64,000 bases of DNA, from positions 4,811,001 through 4,875,000 of the forward strand of contig BRXU01000003.1 in the NCBI GenBank assembly GCA_030267565.1. The letters are read 5' to 3'. The translations under genes and the position numbers were made by a program. Below the pieces are notes generated by a model. It saw only the letters and a list, made by a program, of their open reading frames with translations. It was not told the origin of the DNA and did no database searches. Each line of letters begins with the position of its first letter. Position 1 is the first letter of the stretch. Positions 11,801 to 22,545 of the stretch are shown in pieces. This DNA is from Pleodorina starrii. Lineage: Eukaryota > Chlorophyta > Chlorophyceae > Chlamydomonadales > Volvocaceae.

Positions 11801-14800
11801 TGCCACACCCATCCTCCCCCTCTCCCTCCCCCGTCCCCCCAACCTCAACCACGCCAACCAACCTCAACCTCAACCAACGCCTCCCCCCTCACCCTCGGCG
11901 GCAGTGGGCACAGCAACATGAGGTGGTCGTGCGGGTTGTCCTGCAGCGCAAAGCCGTACAGCATGAGCAACTCCTCATTTGACTTGTCGCCGTAGCTGAT
12001 GTACAGCTCCTGGCCGGTGCGCACGCAGCTGCCCGCGTGAAGCTGCAGCCGCACTACGGGGCCGCCGGGGCTGGGGCTGCTGGGGCTGCCGGAGGCAGAG
12101 GATGCGGCGCGGGAGGAGGTCGCGGCAGCGCCTGCGACCGGGGAGTAAGATGGGGTTGAGGTTAAGGCAAGGGCTGCGATCTGCAAGCGATGCAATGAAA
12201 TGCGGTTCCTGAGGCGAGAGCGAAGGGGGGCATGGAGCAGCAGGTGTGCGCAGACGGTCGCGTCCCGCGCAATCGTCGGAGAGGAGGGTCGTAACTCGTA
12301 AGCGTGCGCGCGGGCGGGCAGCGGGCCAGCTCACCGGGTGATGAGGCTGCTGCTGCAGGTGGTGCTGCTGTGGTGGCGGGCTGCTGCTGTGGCGGCCGCT
12401 GTGGCGCTACCACCTCCCACCAGCACTGCGGCGACGGCTGGAGGCGGTGGTTGCAGAAGTCCAGTCCCGGCACAAGGCCCTCCAGGATCTGGATCGGGAT
12501 CTTGGGGTCGCTGCCGTTGGACGAGTGGCCCACCAGTGCGCTGGAGGCTGCGGACGGCCAGGGCATACAAAATAAGAAGATACCACAGCGAAGGGACGGA
12601 GACGGACGTTAGCGGAAGGCCAGGGAGGGGGCGCACGCAGGGCTGGGCAGGGCAGCGCCGGCGCGGCTCAGCGCAGGCTTGCGCGCAAGGCAGGTCGAGC
12701 AGGGCAGGGGCGGCTGTTAAGGCAGGTTCGTGTCGGCCGGTCAAGGAACACGCTTTGACAGTACAAAGTTCGGGCTCAAGCCGTGTGTGGGCTGCAGGCC
12801 GCACCCCGGGAGAAATGAACGCCGTGCCGTACCTCGCTAGCGTGGGTCCTGCCGCGCCGCCGCGCCGTAGCCAGACTGCACTCACAGAACCTTTCGCGCA
12901 GCCACCAAACGAAACGAAAGCAGCGACCCAACCCACATGGGATGGCTGCACCCCACCGCAAGCCGCGGCCTTCCAGCCCTACCCCCACGGGAGAAAACAG
13001 GCCGCCCAAACCCAGCCCAATCCCAACCCAGCCAATGTCCGCCGCCGCATGCGCCCGCACCCTCACCTGACCCCGACTCCGGCACCGGCAGGCTCTGGCC
13101 GCGGCTCCAGAACACACAGTATGCCCACACCCAGTCCTCCCAGCGCGGCGCCGGCAGCCCCAGCTCCCGCGCCACTGTCCCCAGCGGTGCCTCCAGCCGC
13201 GACCACGTCTCCCGCAGTCGCTTCGTCATCGCCGCTGAGGCCTTATGCAGCGTGGTGCCCCGCAGCTCCGCCGCCTCGGACTCGCTGAAGGCGATGGGCA
13301 CATCAAACCTGCGCGCCGGCGTGTGGCAGCACCAGCAGCAGCAGGAGAGGGTTCGGGGCGAGTGGGCCGGGCCGGGCCGAGCCGAGGCGGGGCAATTGGG
13401 TCAGATGGTGCAAAAGGGCCGGTTGAGATGGGGTGGGGCTGTGTCCTTGTGTGGGTGGTTGAGCGCAAGCGCTGCCGGGAGCGTCCGGCGCGTAATGAGC
13501 GCGCGTCGCCCTCTCACCCCGAGCCCCGCAATACGCACCCAGGCCTCCTGCAGCTGACCCAACCGGTTAACAGTCGCCCTTCCCCGGGGTCATGTCCAAT
13601 GATATAGCGACCCTCAGCCGCGTAAACGCGTAAACGCCGCCCGTCAGCCAACCCGCCCGCAGCCCTCCCTGCACCCGATCTCCAGCCACCGCCCGCAGCT
13701 GCCAGTCGCTCCAGCCATCCCCCGCCTCCACCCCCAACCCCACCCCCATCCTCTCCTCTGCTCACGTGCTGGGCAGCGCGCGTATCCAGGGCGCGAATCG
13801 CGACTGGTCCCCCCGCAGCCGCTCGATGAGCAGATACACCATCACCGCCGTACGCTCGTCCAACAAGTGCTTGTCCAGCATCCAGCTGGGGACGCAGGGG
13901 TGGACGGGAGGACGGGTGGTAAGAATGGAGAACCGCAGCGGGGAACGGGTGGGAGGGAGAGGGCAAAGAGGGCACAAGCAGGGCCAGGGTGTGGAACAGG
14001 GGACCTGCGGGCAGTGAGGGAGTCACTTGCTGCAGGTTTGAAAGCGGGCCGTGGGTAGGAGTCCGCGTAGCAGGTGTGGGCTGTGGGGCGGGGGGCAATG
14101 CACGGATTCAGCAAGGCAGGAGCCAGGCGCAAAACAGAGGGCATGGCGGGCGGCCGCAGGATGGGGGCTGCCTTCAGCCCGGCCGCCGCACCCCGCAGCC
14201 CTGGTGGGGATCATGACGCGGTTCGCCACGTCATGGCACGCCACGCCAATCATCCTGCTGACCGCCAGTTCGCCACTCCCACCACCAGCCAGCGTGATCC
14301 AGACCCAGCCACCCACCTGAACTGCGCGCCGACCCGCGGGTCGTTGCAGGCGGTGCGCACCGTGATGGCCGCATCCAGGGGGAAGGAGGCCAGAGTGGTG
14401 GGCTCGCGCGCACCCGCCGCCGACTCCGCTCCCGCGCCGCCGCCGCGGTGGGGCCACAGCCAGGACCACCAAGGCGCGTCGGGGCGCGGCGAAGAGGCGG
14501 CGGCCGTGGAGAAGAGCCCCAGGCCCGCGCCTGGGCCGGCCTGTAAGGGCGTTTAAGGCGTGCAGCAGCAACACGGAGCGGGGCAGAGCGATGCGTGTGG
14601 TAATAGAGAGGGTGCGTAAGGGGGTAGCGGCTGGCAGTCGCGTTGCCCAGCCGGTCCTGGATTGACTGTTTGGGTTGGCCGTTGTGCGTGTTAACCAGGC
14701 AGGGGCTTCACCCCACCTGGCTCGGTTTGATGACGATTTTGCTCAAGTCCGCTCCCTGGCTTGTAAGCCACTCATGCAACTTGCTCAGCGCCGCTGCCTG

Positions 14801-15130
14801 TTCGTCGGCCTCACCGCCCGCCGCCGAGGGGGCAGCGGAGGAGGCTGGCGCCTCGCCTCGAGCTTCAAGTGAGCCGGTGACCATGGCCACCACGGCGCCC
14901 ATTACCGCCGCTGCGCTGGCCGCGGCTGCGCCGGGCAGCCAGCGACGGTGGGCGTGTCGTTCGTCGGCACCTTTTGACCAAAACGCCGATGATAAAGGCA
15001 AGGCTGCCGAAGTTGTTCCAAGCGCACGCAAGTGCTGGTTCAGAGCGGCTGGGCTTTCCAAGCACGCCACACGGCAACAGAGTGCCGGAAGCACCATCAG
15101 GCTCCGTCTATTCGTCGAGACGCCGTCCAA
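8857..15130 (-). CDS. SET-domain protein-lysine methyltransferase, Rubisco LSMT/SETD type
   Basis: Predicted organellar SAM-dependent lysine methyltransferase. Exons (minus): 15130-14717, 14540-14317, 13885-13766, 13308-13067, 12547-12335, 12131-11879, 11756-11663, 11273-11150, 10881-10718, 9834-9611, 9169-8857; about 794 residues. The N-terminus is Ala/Arg-rich with few acidic residues, like a transit peptide. LHEWLTSQGADLSKIVIKPSQ then AGPGAGLGLFST is the start of a split SET domain. The iSET part (ERTAVMVYLLIER, APWIRALPS) follows. GLDFCNH matches the N-H motif and ELYISYGDKSNEELLMLYGF carries the catalytic Tyr. The C-terminus resembles the LSMT substrate-binding helices. The donor at 11879 (GC|GTTGGT) is weak; the better-looking donor after 11893 would break the frame. 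Substrate (Rubisco, aldolase or other) cannot be told. Confidence 0.88.
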
Positions 15131-15660
15131 GCGTGGTAGAGATAATTCAAATTCTAAACGATCTATCTGCGGCCTTACTTAACTGACTTCAAATGTCCAC
15201 AATCAACGGCCCCCATCCAAGAACCCCCTTTACGCAGTTTGCGTCATGGCATGCTGTGGCATTAAGAAAGGTAAGCACGCGCACAGTCCTATGTTTTGCA
15301 TTTGTTGAGAGGTATTGCCGTTGGTCGATTGGTGCGTCGTGCCCCCCATTGTTGCCGTGCAAACCGTGTCATCGAGTCATCCGTGGCTTGCATCCACTGC
15401 TTGCGGCGAATTCCGCATCAGAACTATACTTGTGCTTATCCGCATAGTCAATATGCCTCACTAAAACACCTGATCCAACGCGGTTTCACGCTCGCGTTTT
15501 ACGTTTGCGCAAATACTTGCGTTGACCATCACCGCCGTTGCGCCTTTTCCCACAGTCAGGCGTTACTGTGATAGCGTAAAGGAAGTCTTTATTCCTTACC
15601 TGTGGTAATAGCTTAAGTCCACGGCCAGTCCACGCCCTCGGCCGACCTGCTCTTGTCAGG
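15131..15660. promoter_or_regulatory. Divergent promoter region
   Basis: 530 bases between the start codons of the minus-strand SET methyltransferase and the plus-strand YNP-motif protein. It must contain both 5' UTRs and promoters. I see no clear TATA box or other named element, so this is inferred from gene layout. Confidence 0.6.
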
Positions 15661-18600
15661 ATGGCAGCCTACATGTCGGATGGACCGGTGTACAACTCAT
15701 ATGTGGAGGCGTACCTGGCGGGGAACAAGCTCAACATACCGGCAGACGCAGGCTCGCGAACATCGACAGCGAACTACGGCTACGGGCCCTCTGCTTCAGC
15801 ACATCGGGTGCGGAGGTCAAAGAACTTCGCTGAGGGCAGCCCAACGGTAAGCTCCTAGTTTACCGCATGTGCGTGGACGCTGTCGGTCCACGCCGTCGAA
15901 TCACCCAACGACGTACCCGGGTGGTTACATCGCAGCCTGTGAAGACCGTCAGCGTCCTGCAGCGACCTGTGAAGGCGGCCAGCGCAAAGAATGCAGAAAA
16001 TCTTGATATCCAGCACGAGCGCGATAAGGTTGCGTTCGAGCGACGTGCCAGGGTGTACCAACAACACGCCGGGCGTCCCTACCACCACCATGCGGTACGT
16101 CCTCTGCATGAAGTCCATCTGCTAAGGCGCCCAACAGTTTGGAGGTTGACATGGGCTTCTCGATGTCGGGGAAGCGGGCGGGGGGTCGTGTTCGTTCGAC
16201 AGTGCACGTAGCCAACCCAAACGTGTTTATCCCTCATGTGTAATTCCTGACAGTGACCCCGGGCACCACACGCATGTCTTTGTGCGGACACATGTGCTGA
16301 GGCTTTACAAGACCACCCACGTGCGCAACTATAAGATGGGCATTACCCCCGATGCTGTTAAACGGATGCACTTAAGGCATCAGCGTAACGCCGCGCAAGA
16401 GCACGTGCTTCACACCTAAGCAGAGTCGATGCGAACCGCCTTGACTCCCCCCATGCTGAATCCCTGCTATTGCAGCCGCCGGGGAGCATCCTGACGACGT
16501 TTGAGCAGGGGAACATTGTTGACCGGGGCCGGCGAAAGAGCACTGTGCAGCTGGACAGGGGTGTGTACGATCCTGTCGTACACAGCTACCGGATAGACCC
16601 ATCGCCGGAAGTAGTTGCAGCGGCAGCCGCCACAACACGGCCCAGCAGGTGCGCAGCGGCGTGCTGCGAACCTTGCCCTCAGTCCCGCTGAGCGCAAAGC
16701 GGTGCAAAGGCCGCCGTGGAATTACTTACTCGGAAGAACGGCGGCTCACGGTTTACATTACGGTGTCACGTCTGAGAACATGCCTGGGGGCGTATGGCGC
16801 TACACTAGGCCTGCCGCACCGACAGCCGTGGACAAGTGTCCGGAATGAATGGATCGATTACGAATTTTGCAGGGCCAGTAGCGCTGGCCGCTGTGTAGCG
16901 ACAGACACGTAAAAGCCGCCCACGACCACTGTGCCTCATGCGTACCTGCGTGGCGCTGCCTTTCCATCGGGGGGGGACCGCAGCCAAACCGGTATGCTGA
17001 AACTCAAGACCCGACTCACCTTCCGTCCTCCTGCTCATGTCACCTTTCCGCAGCGTACCGGATCGACGCACGCTGGCCCCGCAACAGCTGCAGCCGCACC
17101 ACGCGCGGTCAACAACACCCTTGGAGCACAAGCTCCTTCAGGCGAGGACACCGTGTGTGGGGGGGAGGTGGTGGCGCATTCTGAGCACCGATTGCTCAGG
17201 ATGCACCGGGTACCATATTGTTTGCTGTGTACCGGTATCTGTTCGCAGCATGCTGCACCACCATGCAGCATGCGGTGCTTAAACAGGGGTTGCTTCGCTG
17301 CGGTCCTAGCTCGTCACCCGGAGCGTGGGAACCCGTGGGCGTTGTTCCTCATCACGTGCAAAGGCTCATACAACATAAGTAGGCGCTTGACGTGTGAAGG
17401 AGGCGCTCGACGCGTTCTCTTGCGAGGCTGGGTGTTGGCCAATGAGTCCTACGACGGCGCCCTGGCCGAAATTCGCCGTTGCAGGTTTCTCGCGGTACCT
17501 ACAACCCGCTCACACACGAGTACATCGATGCGCCGGAGGCGGATTACGCGGCGCGTAAAGAGAAGGATTTTGATCGTGTGCACGGGCTGAGGACGGGGGT
17601 GCGCCGCGTGAACGTGCCACCACCGACGGACCCGATTACTTGGTAAGGGCTGCACGGGGCGGAGCAGCGGGCGTTCGCGGGCAGATGGCTGCTCCCAGCG
17701 GGCCGTGCTGCCGTGCATCCCCGTCCAGTTTTTGAGGGTTTCGTGGGAACCGGTGCGCGCGGACGGGCACGGGGGGCCGGCGGTCTGGGCGGCCTGTGGG
17801 GCCCGGCGAGTGCACGCTGAGTGTCCATCCGGGGCTTTGGACGAGGCGACGCCCTGGCGTGCCTTCAGGTTGGGTAGGCCAGGTTGGGTAGGCGTGCAAA
17901 GTGCGGCACCGCGGGGCACGCCCGTGGTGCGGACCTCGTCTTCTGTCGGAGTGTGCGACAAAGGTGCCTGTGACCCTTGTCGCTATGTCCAGGTCGAGGG
18001 AGCCGTCCGCGTCGTCGGCGGCTTCGGCGCCGGCGGTACTTGTGGCAGCTGGCGCGCAGGGAGGCGGCGCCGGTTCCTCGGCCGCGCCAGCGCAGGCCGA
18101 GGCTCCGCGGCAACGGCCCACGAGCGCGCCGTCAAGGCCTTCGGGTCCCCGCAAATCGATGTCGGGGCTAAGCTGGGGCACCTACAATCCGCTGTAAGTG
18201 ACCCCCGTCTTCGTGATGTCCTTTTGTCTGCTGCTGCCTTGATTTGTTGGGAAGCCACACTGGTTGGACGATCTGTCGCATAGCATGTCGGACAGGTAAG
18301 GCGTGCAAACGTTTTACGCGGCGATGGCTGGCAGAGCAAGCCCTGGTCAGCGTAACAAGCCGACCGATGCTGCATACGACTCCAGCACGCGTTTCCTCTG
18401 CTTACGCGCACCCGCAGGGTTCACGAGTGGCAGGTGCCGCCCGAGAACCCGGTGTTCGCGCAGCAGGAAACGCTGCTGCATCGGCGGCTGGGCCTCAGCG
18501 GCTGCAGCACTGGCCGCCGCCGCGCGCCCCGGCAGGAGGGCGTCTACAACCCCATCCTCAACACCTGGACGGTGCCCCCGGCGGACCCGCGTCAAATCGA

Positions 18601-18664
18601 CGGGCTGTCATTCAAGCCCGCCACGATATTCAGCAGGCCGACGGCCGCGACCATTCGCATGTGA
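15661..18664 (+). CDS. YNP-motif protein, possibly flagella-associated
   Basis: Not assigned to a named family. Exons: 15661-15846, 15936-16094, 16476-16648, 17054-17156 (tentative), 17485-17642, 17993-18193, 18418-18664; about 408 residues. The tentative exon is needed because its 3n+1 length closes the frame. The protein has four related motifs: GVYDPVVHSYRIDP, TYNPLTHEYIDAP, TYNPLVHEWQVPPENP and GVYNPILNTWTVPPADP, that is Y-N/D-P-L/V/I-x-x-x-W/Y followed by Pro-rich turns. The rest is basic or Ala/Ser-rich. No membrane segment or signal peptide is seen. Short Y/P motifs of this kind occur in axonemal microtubule-binding proteins, so a ciliary role is a guess. The start ATG opens the first exon directly after the divergent promoter. 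Confidence 0.75.
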
Positions 18665-18839
18665 GGCAGCAGCCAGGCTGGCCGCCGGGAGGAGGCCGCC
18701 ATAGCGGCAAGGCCGGGCTGGGGCGCCGACAGGAGGCAATCGACAGGGGCTGTCGCCTCCCGGCGCTGTCCGGGCTTGAATGCATAGGATTTAGTGTTCT
18801 GGTTTTGTTGTGTCCTTGGCTCGCAGCAGCCCGCTTCGC

Positions 18840-19425
18840 GCGATGAGGAAACCAGCCCCACCGCTTGGCTGCGCATCGTCGGTGGGTGTCATCGTAGTGG
18901 TAGTACGTCTTCGTAGAGCTCTTGGGCCACTTCGCCAGGGCGATATCGTGCAGGGCTTGGGTCTGTGCAGGGTCTGGATGGCCGGACAATCGACGCTGTC
19001 TCGTCTGGGAACCGGTATACGGTGGTTTGGATCGGGGAGGCGGGGTCCTGTCTGGCTAAGGCCGTGCTAAGGCCGCGCGGTTGGGACCTGGCGGCTGTCT
19101 TAGGGGTCCATCAAAAGAGGGCGTGCACAGAGCAGCGGTGCGAGCAGAATTGTCGACGACCCGTCTCAGCGGGCGCCAGGACACGAATTAGTTCGTTGCG
19201 TTAGGAGACTGTGTCTAGGACGCTTGGTGGCCGGCCGCATCGGCAAAGGTGATGTGCCAGGTGGTCTTGGTCAGTTAAGGCTCGGTGGCCCCTGATAGGA
19301 GAAAGTGCCGCTGCGGCGCAGGAACGCAGCAGAACAAACGAACGATTGAGCGCGGGACTTGTTACTGGGCCGCTGACCACGTCTTCAGTCGTACTGCCGT
19401 AACTAGAGAGATCCGCATTTGTCAT
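18840..19425 (-). CDS. Possible small two-exon gene, unknown function
   Basis: Weak call. A minus-strand ATG at 19425 opens MTNADLSSYGSTTEDVVSGP, followed by a GT. Another stretch starts after an acceptor (GGTTCCCAG) near 19013 and reads in the same phase. It includes ALHDIALAKWPKSSTKTYYH and uses codons typical of the neighbouring genes (AAG, ACG, TAC, CAC, GAC). The 3' end is not resolved: this frame has no stop before the last YNP exon, so another intron or overlapping ends would be needed. No family recognised. Confidence 0.25.
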
Positions 19426-20474
19426 GATGCCTGACAACTATTGTTGTGACGTCTCCATGCTCCTGGCATGGGGCATGTTTGCGTGGCGCGCTTTCTAGGG
19501 TTTCGGAGCTAGTGCTAGGCTTGGTAGGACGGTAGATCTACTTGTACATAGCAAGGTGGGTGGGATACCCGAGGGAGGGGATTGTTTTAGGGAACTGGCG
19601 CGCGCCGGGCTCTACAGGGTTCTCCTGAGCGTGCGATGGCTGTTGGAACGAGCGTCAGCAAGGAGGTGGAGGCGAGCGGTGTGGCGTATGTGTGGGCCAC
19701 GGGGCAATGGCGATTATGGACGTCCCCGAGCGATTGCCTCAAGGGGCGCGTGACTTCGTGTAGGGCGTAGAAGTTGTCCAAACTAAGGGTATGGGGCTAG
19801 CTCCCGACTCTGGGCGCGCCATGCAGGTGATTACCAAAATTAGTTAGGCTGGCTCACATTTTCAGTGGACGGGATTAGAGTGGCCCACGTCTGATGAGCC
19901 GTCAGCACCTGTAGAGGGCCGGCCTAACCAGCAGAACGCCGAATCCAGTGTTGGCAGGTCCCTCTGTTCCGCCATGGAAATAGTAGTATATACACATGCA
20001 CAGCTGGGCGAGGCTTGTTGAGCGAGCCTGCAAGACCTTATGGCGTTGCTGCCGGTCACGCGCCGGGAGGGACCGCGGGGTGCGCGCCCGTCAGGTTTGC
20101 ATATAGCGCTGTAAGCAGGTCGTACCCCCTCTGTACGGGCGCCGAGAACCTGTGCCTCCCTGGAAGTGGAACGGCCTCCCTCGTGCGGGCGCACACCGTC
20201 TTCTCTGGCCACTTCCAAGCCCAGCACTTCATAAACCGCATTCGTGCACAGTGTCCTCCGGCCGGTGTTGCCCCGTACTGCTCGCCCTGATCAGCAAGCG
20301 CACAAGGGTCAACCTATTGCGCGCAACGGTGCAAGCACACCTCCTCACACCTCGACCACCGCATACATTCCTTATGTCGGGGCTCATTTCCAAGCTGGTC
20401 CCGAACATAAGGCCCTGCCCAGGCCTTGTCACGAAGGGCTGTCTGATGAAGGTCCGCCGTGTCGCCCATTCGCC

Positions 20475-20479
20475 TTACA
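20475..20479 (-). terminator. TGTAA poly(A) signal, PH-like gene
   Basis: TTACA on the plus strand, about 270 bases beyond the stop of the PH-like gene, a normal 3' UTR length. Confidence 0.55.
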
Positions 20480-20746
20480 TTGCGGCGCGCGAGCGGGCCG
20501 TGCGCCAGCGCTCCTTCCCACACCGCGGCTGCGCTGTCAACAAGAGAACGCAATCAACCCGCACAGCAGGAGCGGCCCAAGCGAGGGCGCCAGGCGCTCA
20601 GTGTGCACGCCACGCCATCCCACGAATGCCCGGCCGGCTGTGCGTCCAGAGGTATACAGGTGCCTGCCCGCGGCACTCCCACGCGGCTTGCTGGGCCCGT
20701 ACACTCGTCCTCCGCCGCCGCCGCCCCTTCCCGATGCTGCTGCTCC

Positions 20747-21635
20747 TCACAATGTGTAGATGCACCTGTTGATGTGCTCCTCGATCTCCTTGTACTTGTC
20801 CAGACCAGTCAGCTCGATGCGCGAGCCGTCACGCAGGAACACCACCTGCATGCGTCAGTTCGGGTGCGGTGGGGCCGCAACGAGACGAACGGTCGCGCTT
20901 GGAGCGCCCCATCACAGCTCTTTCAGCCCGTGGAGGAGGTCGCAACCCCCGCCCCAGCGCCGCTACCGTAACCGCGCCGGCACAGCGGCCCGTATTTTGC
21001 CTCCGTCGCAGGACAAGTCCTCTCGTCATGGCCCTACAGTACACGCCTCGAGACCGGCACTGGATCCCACGTGGCAAGGGTGCATGCGAAGCCAGACGTC
21101 AGCTACGCCGCGATGCGGGCGATGGCGTAACAATTGGCTCTCTGGGCTGCCCTGGCTCCTGCTGCCCAGCACAGCGCAGCCCAGCCCGTCCCAGCCCACC
21201 ATGGCCCTCCGCCGGGCCGGCCCGGGGCTGCGGTCCAGTCTCCACGGCCCCCCATCCACCCTCCCCGCCACCCCCTGCTCACCATGTCTCCCCACAAACC
21301 GAAGCCGCGGGGCCCCGTCCGGACTTCCTTGATGTTCTTGTACGCGATCTCGATGGTGCGCTTGAACAGCGGCGAGGTGTTGTTGATGACCAACCGTTTG
21401 TTCGTGAATTTGAAGCTGATCCACAGCCGTCGCCCGATGGACGCGATGGAAAGGGGTGCGTAGAACAGCGTCGGCAGCAAGACCAGGCTCAGGACCAGCT
21501 CGGCATTTGAGCCGGGGCCCTCGTAGAAGACGACCTCAGGCGTCGAGTCGGCGGCGCCGGACGTGGAGGCTGAGGCGGAGGCTGAGGCGGAGGCTGTCTC
21601 CACAGGGGGAGCAGGCGCAGGAGCCGCTGTGCTGT
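20747..21635 (-). CDS. Membrane-anchored PH-like (bPH_2-type) protein, probably plastid; 5' end missing
   Basis: Two exons on the minus strand: 21635-21283 and 20845-20747, joining in phase at GDM|VVFLRDG. A Ser/Ala repeat (SASASASAST) precedes EVVFYEGPGSNAEL and a hydrophobic segment (LVLSLVLLPTLFYAPLSIAS). Then comes a small beta-rich domain with WISFKFTNKRLVINNTSPLF, EIAYKNIKEVRTG and IELTGLDKYKEIEEHINRC. This order fits bacterial-type PH domains found in cyanobacteria and in plant plastid proteins. The first exon(s), expected to carry a transit peptide, were not found. The acceptor at 21635 needs a preceding phase-1 exon in 21640-22540. Function unknown; plastid location is inferred from family distribution. 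Confidence 0.78.
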
Positions 21636-21639
21636 CTGT

Positions 21640-22545
21640 GACAAAGGGGCCGCGGCATGGGGACGCGTTTGTTTGGGCAAGGGACGCGCGCGTGCGTGTG
21701 TGCAAATGGGGGCTTATGCTCCGTGGCCCCGAACTGGGTTGGTATGCCGAGATGCCGACCTTCCTGGAGATCCGTGACCGCGGACAGGGAGGACAGGGCC
21801 CCGCCAATCAAGTAGCAAGTCAAAACCCGGGCACCAGAGACCGTTGCGGGCGTGACAGTAGCATCCGCCTCCGCTCTCCCGAGGCTGCAACCTCACCAAT
21901 CCCGTTCTGTGGTGCATGGCTGTGCACTCTACGGGGCTTGTACGGCGTGTGCGTCCCACCAGAGTCCCCTGACCATTCATTTGCTGCCCACTGGCTTGGT
22001 CGCGATAATTATGTAATTTATCCATCTTCCCACTGCACGCACTGAAGTATACAGCGACCGCCCGGATATAATACCTTCGGTCGACGCCTTCGTCAGCACT
22101 CGTTCCGATGGACTTCTGAGTTGATATGTGCGCGAGTAACTACGAATATGAGGAATACATAACTTGCTGGAGGCGCATGTCGTTGGGCGTAGTGTGGCTC
22201 GTGGGCGGACGTGATAAGCTTGCATCGAGCCAAGCATCTTTGCACAGCACAGTAGGACTAGAACAGATGAAGTAACGCAAGCAAATGCAAAGGTTATGTG
22301 GCGAACGTTTGTACGTGTGATAATCCATGGTTATGGGCTGCATTGGTTCTGGAGCCACTTGGAGCCGACGCGGTTTCGGAGTTTACCTTTCGCCGGTCGC
22401 TCCGATTTGCTACAGCTTAAGGCTGTATAATCGAAGAGAGTGACGCACGTAGCTTCGGTCGTCACCTTGTGCGCACCTCGATCAACTACCTGTAGAGCTA
22501 TCAGCAGCGTCTCTCATTGAGTTAAATGTTAGGCGACTCACCGTC
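21640..22545. promoter_or_regulatory. Divergent region, PH-like gene / PhoD phosphatase
   Basis: About 0.9 kb that should hold the unseen 5' exon(s) of the minus-strand PH-like gene and the promoter of the plus-strand phosphatase. An AT-rich part lies at about 21990-22440. No specific element could be supported. Confidence 0.45.

Larger units (their letters stand above)
18665..20746. other. Region between YNP protein and PH-like gene
   Basis: About 2.1 kb between a plus-strand and a minus-strand gene end. It should contain both 3' UTRs. One possible small minus-strand gene is listed separately. Otherwise I found no supported coding sequence. No TGTAA was found soon after the YNP stop; the first plus-strand copy I noticed is near 20110. 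Confidence 0.5.
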
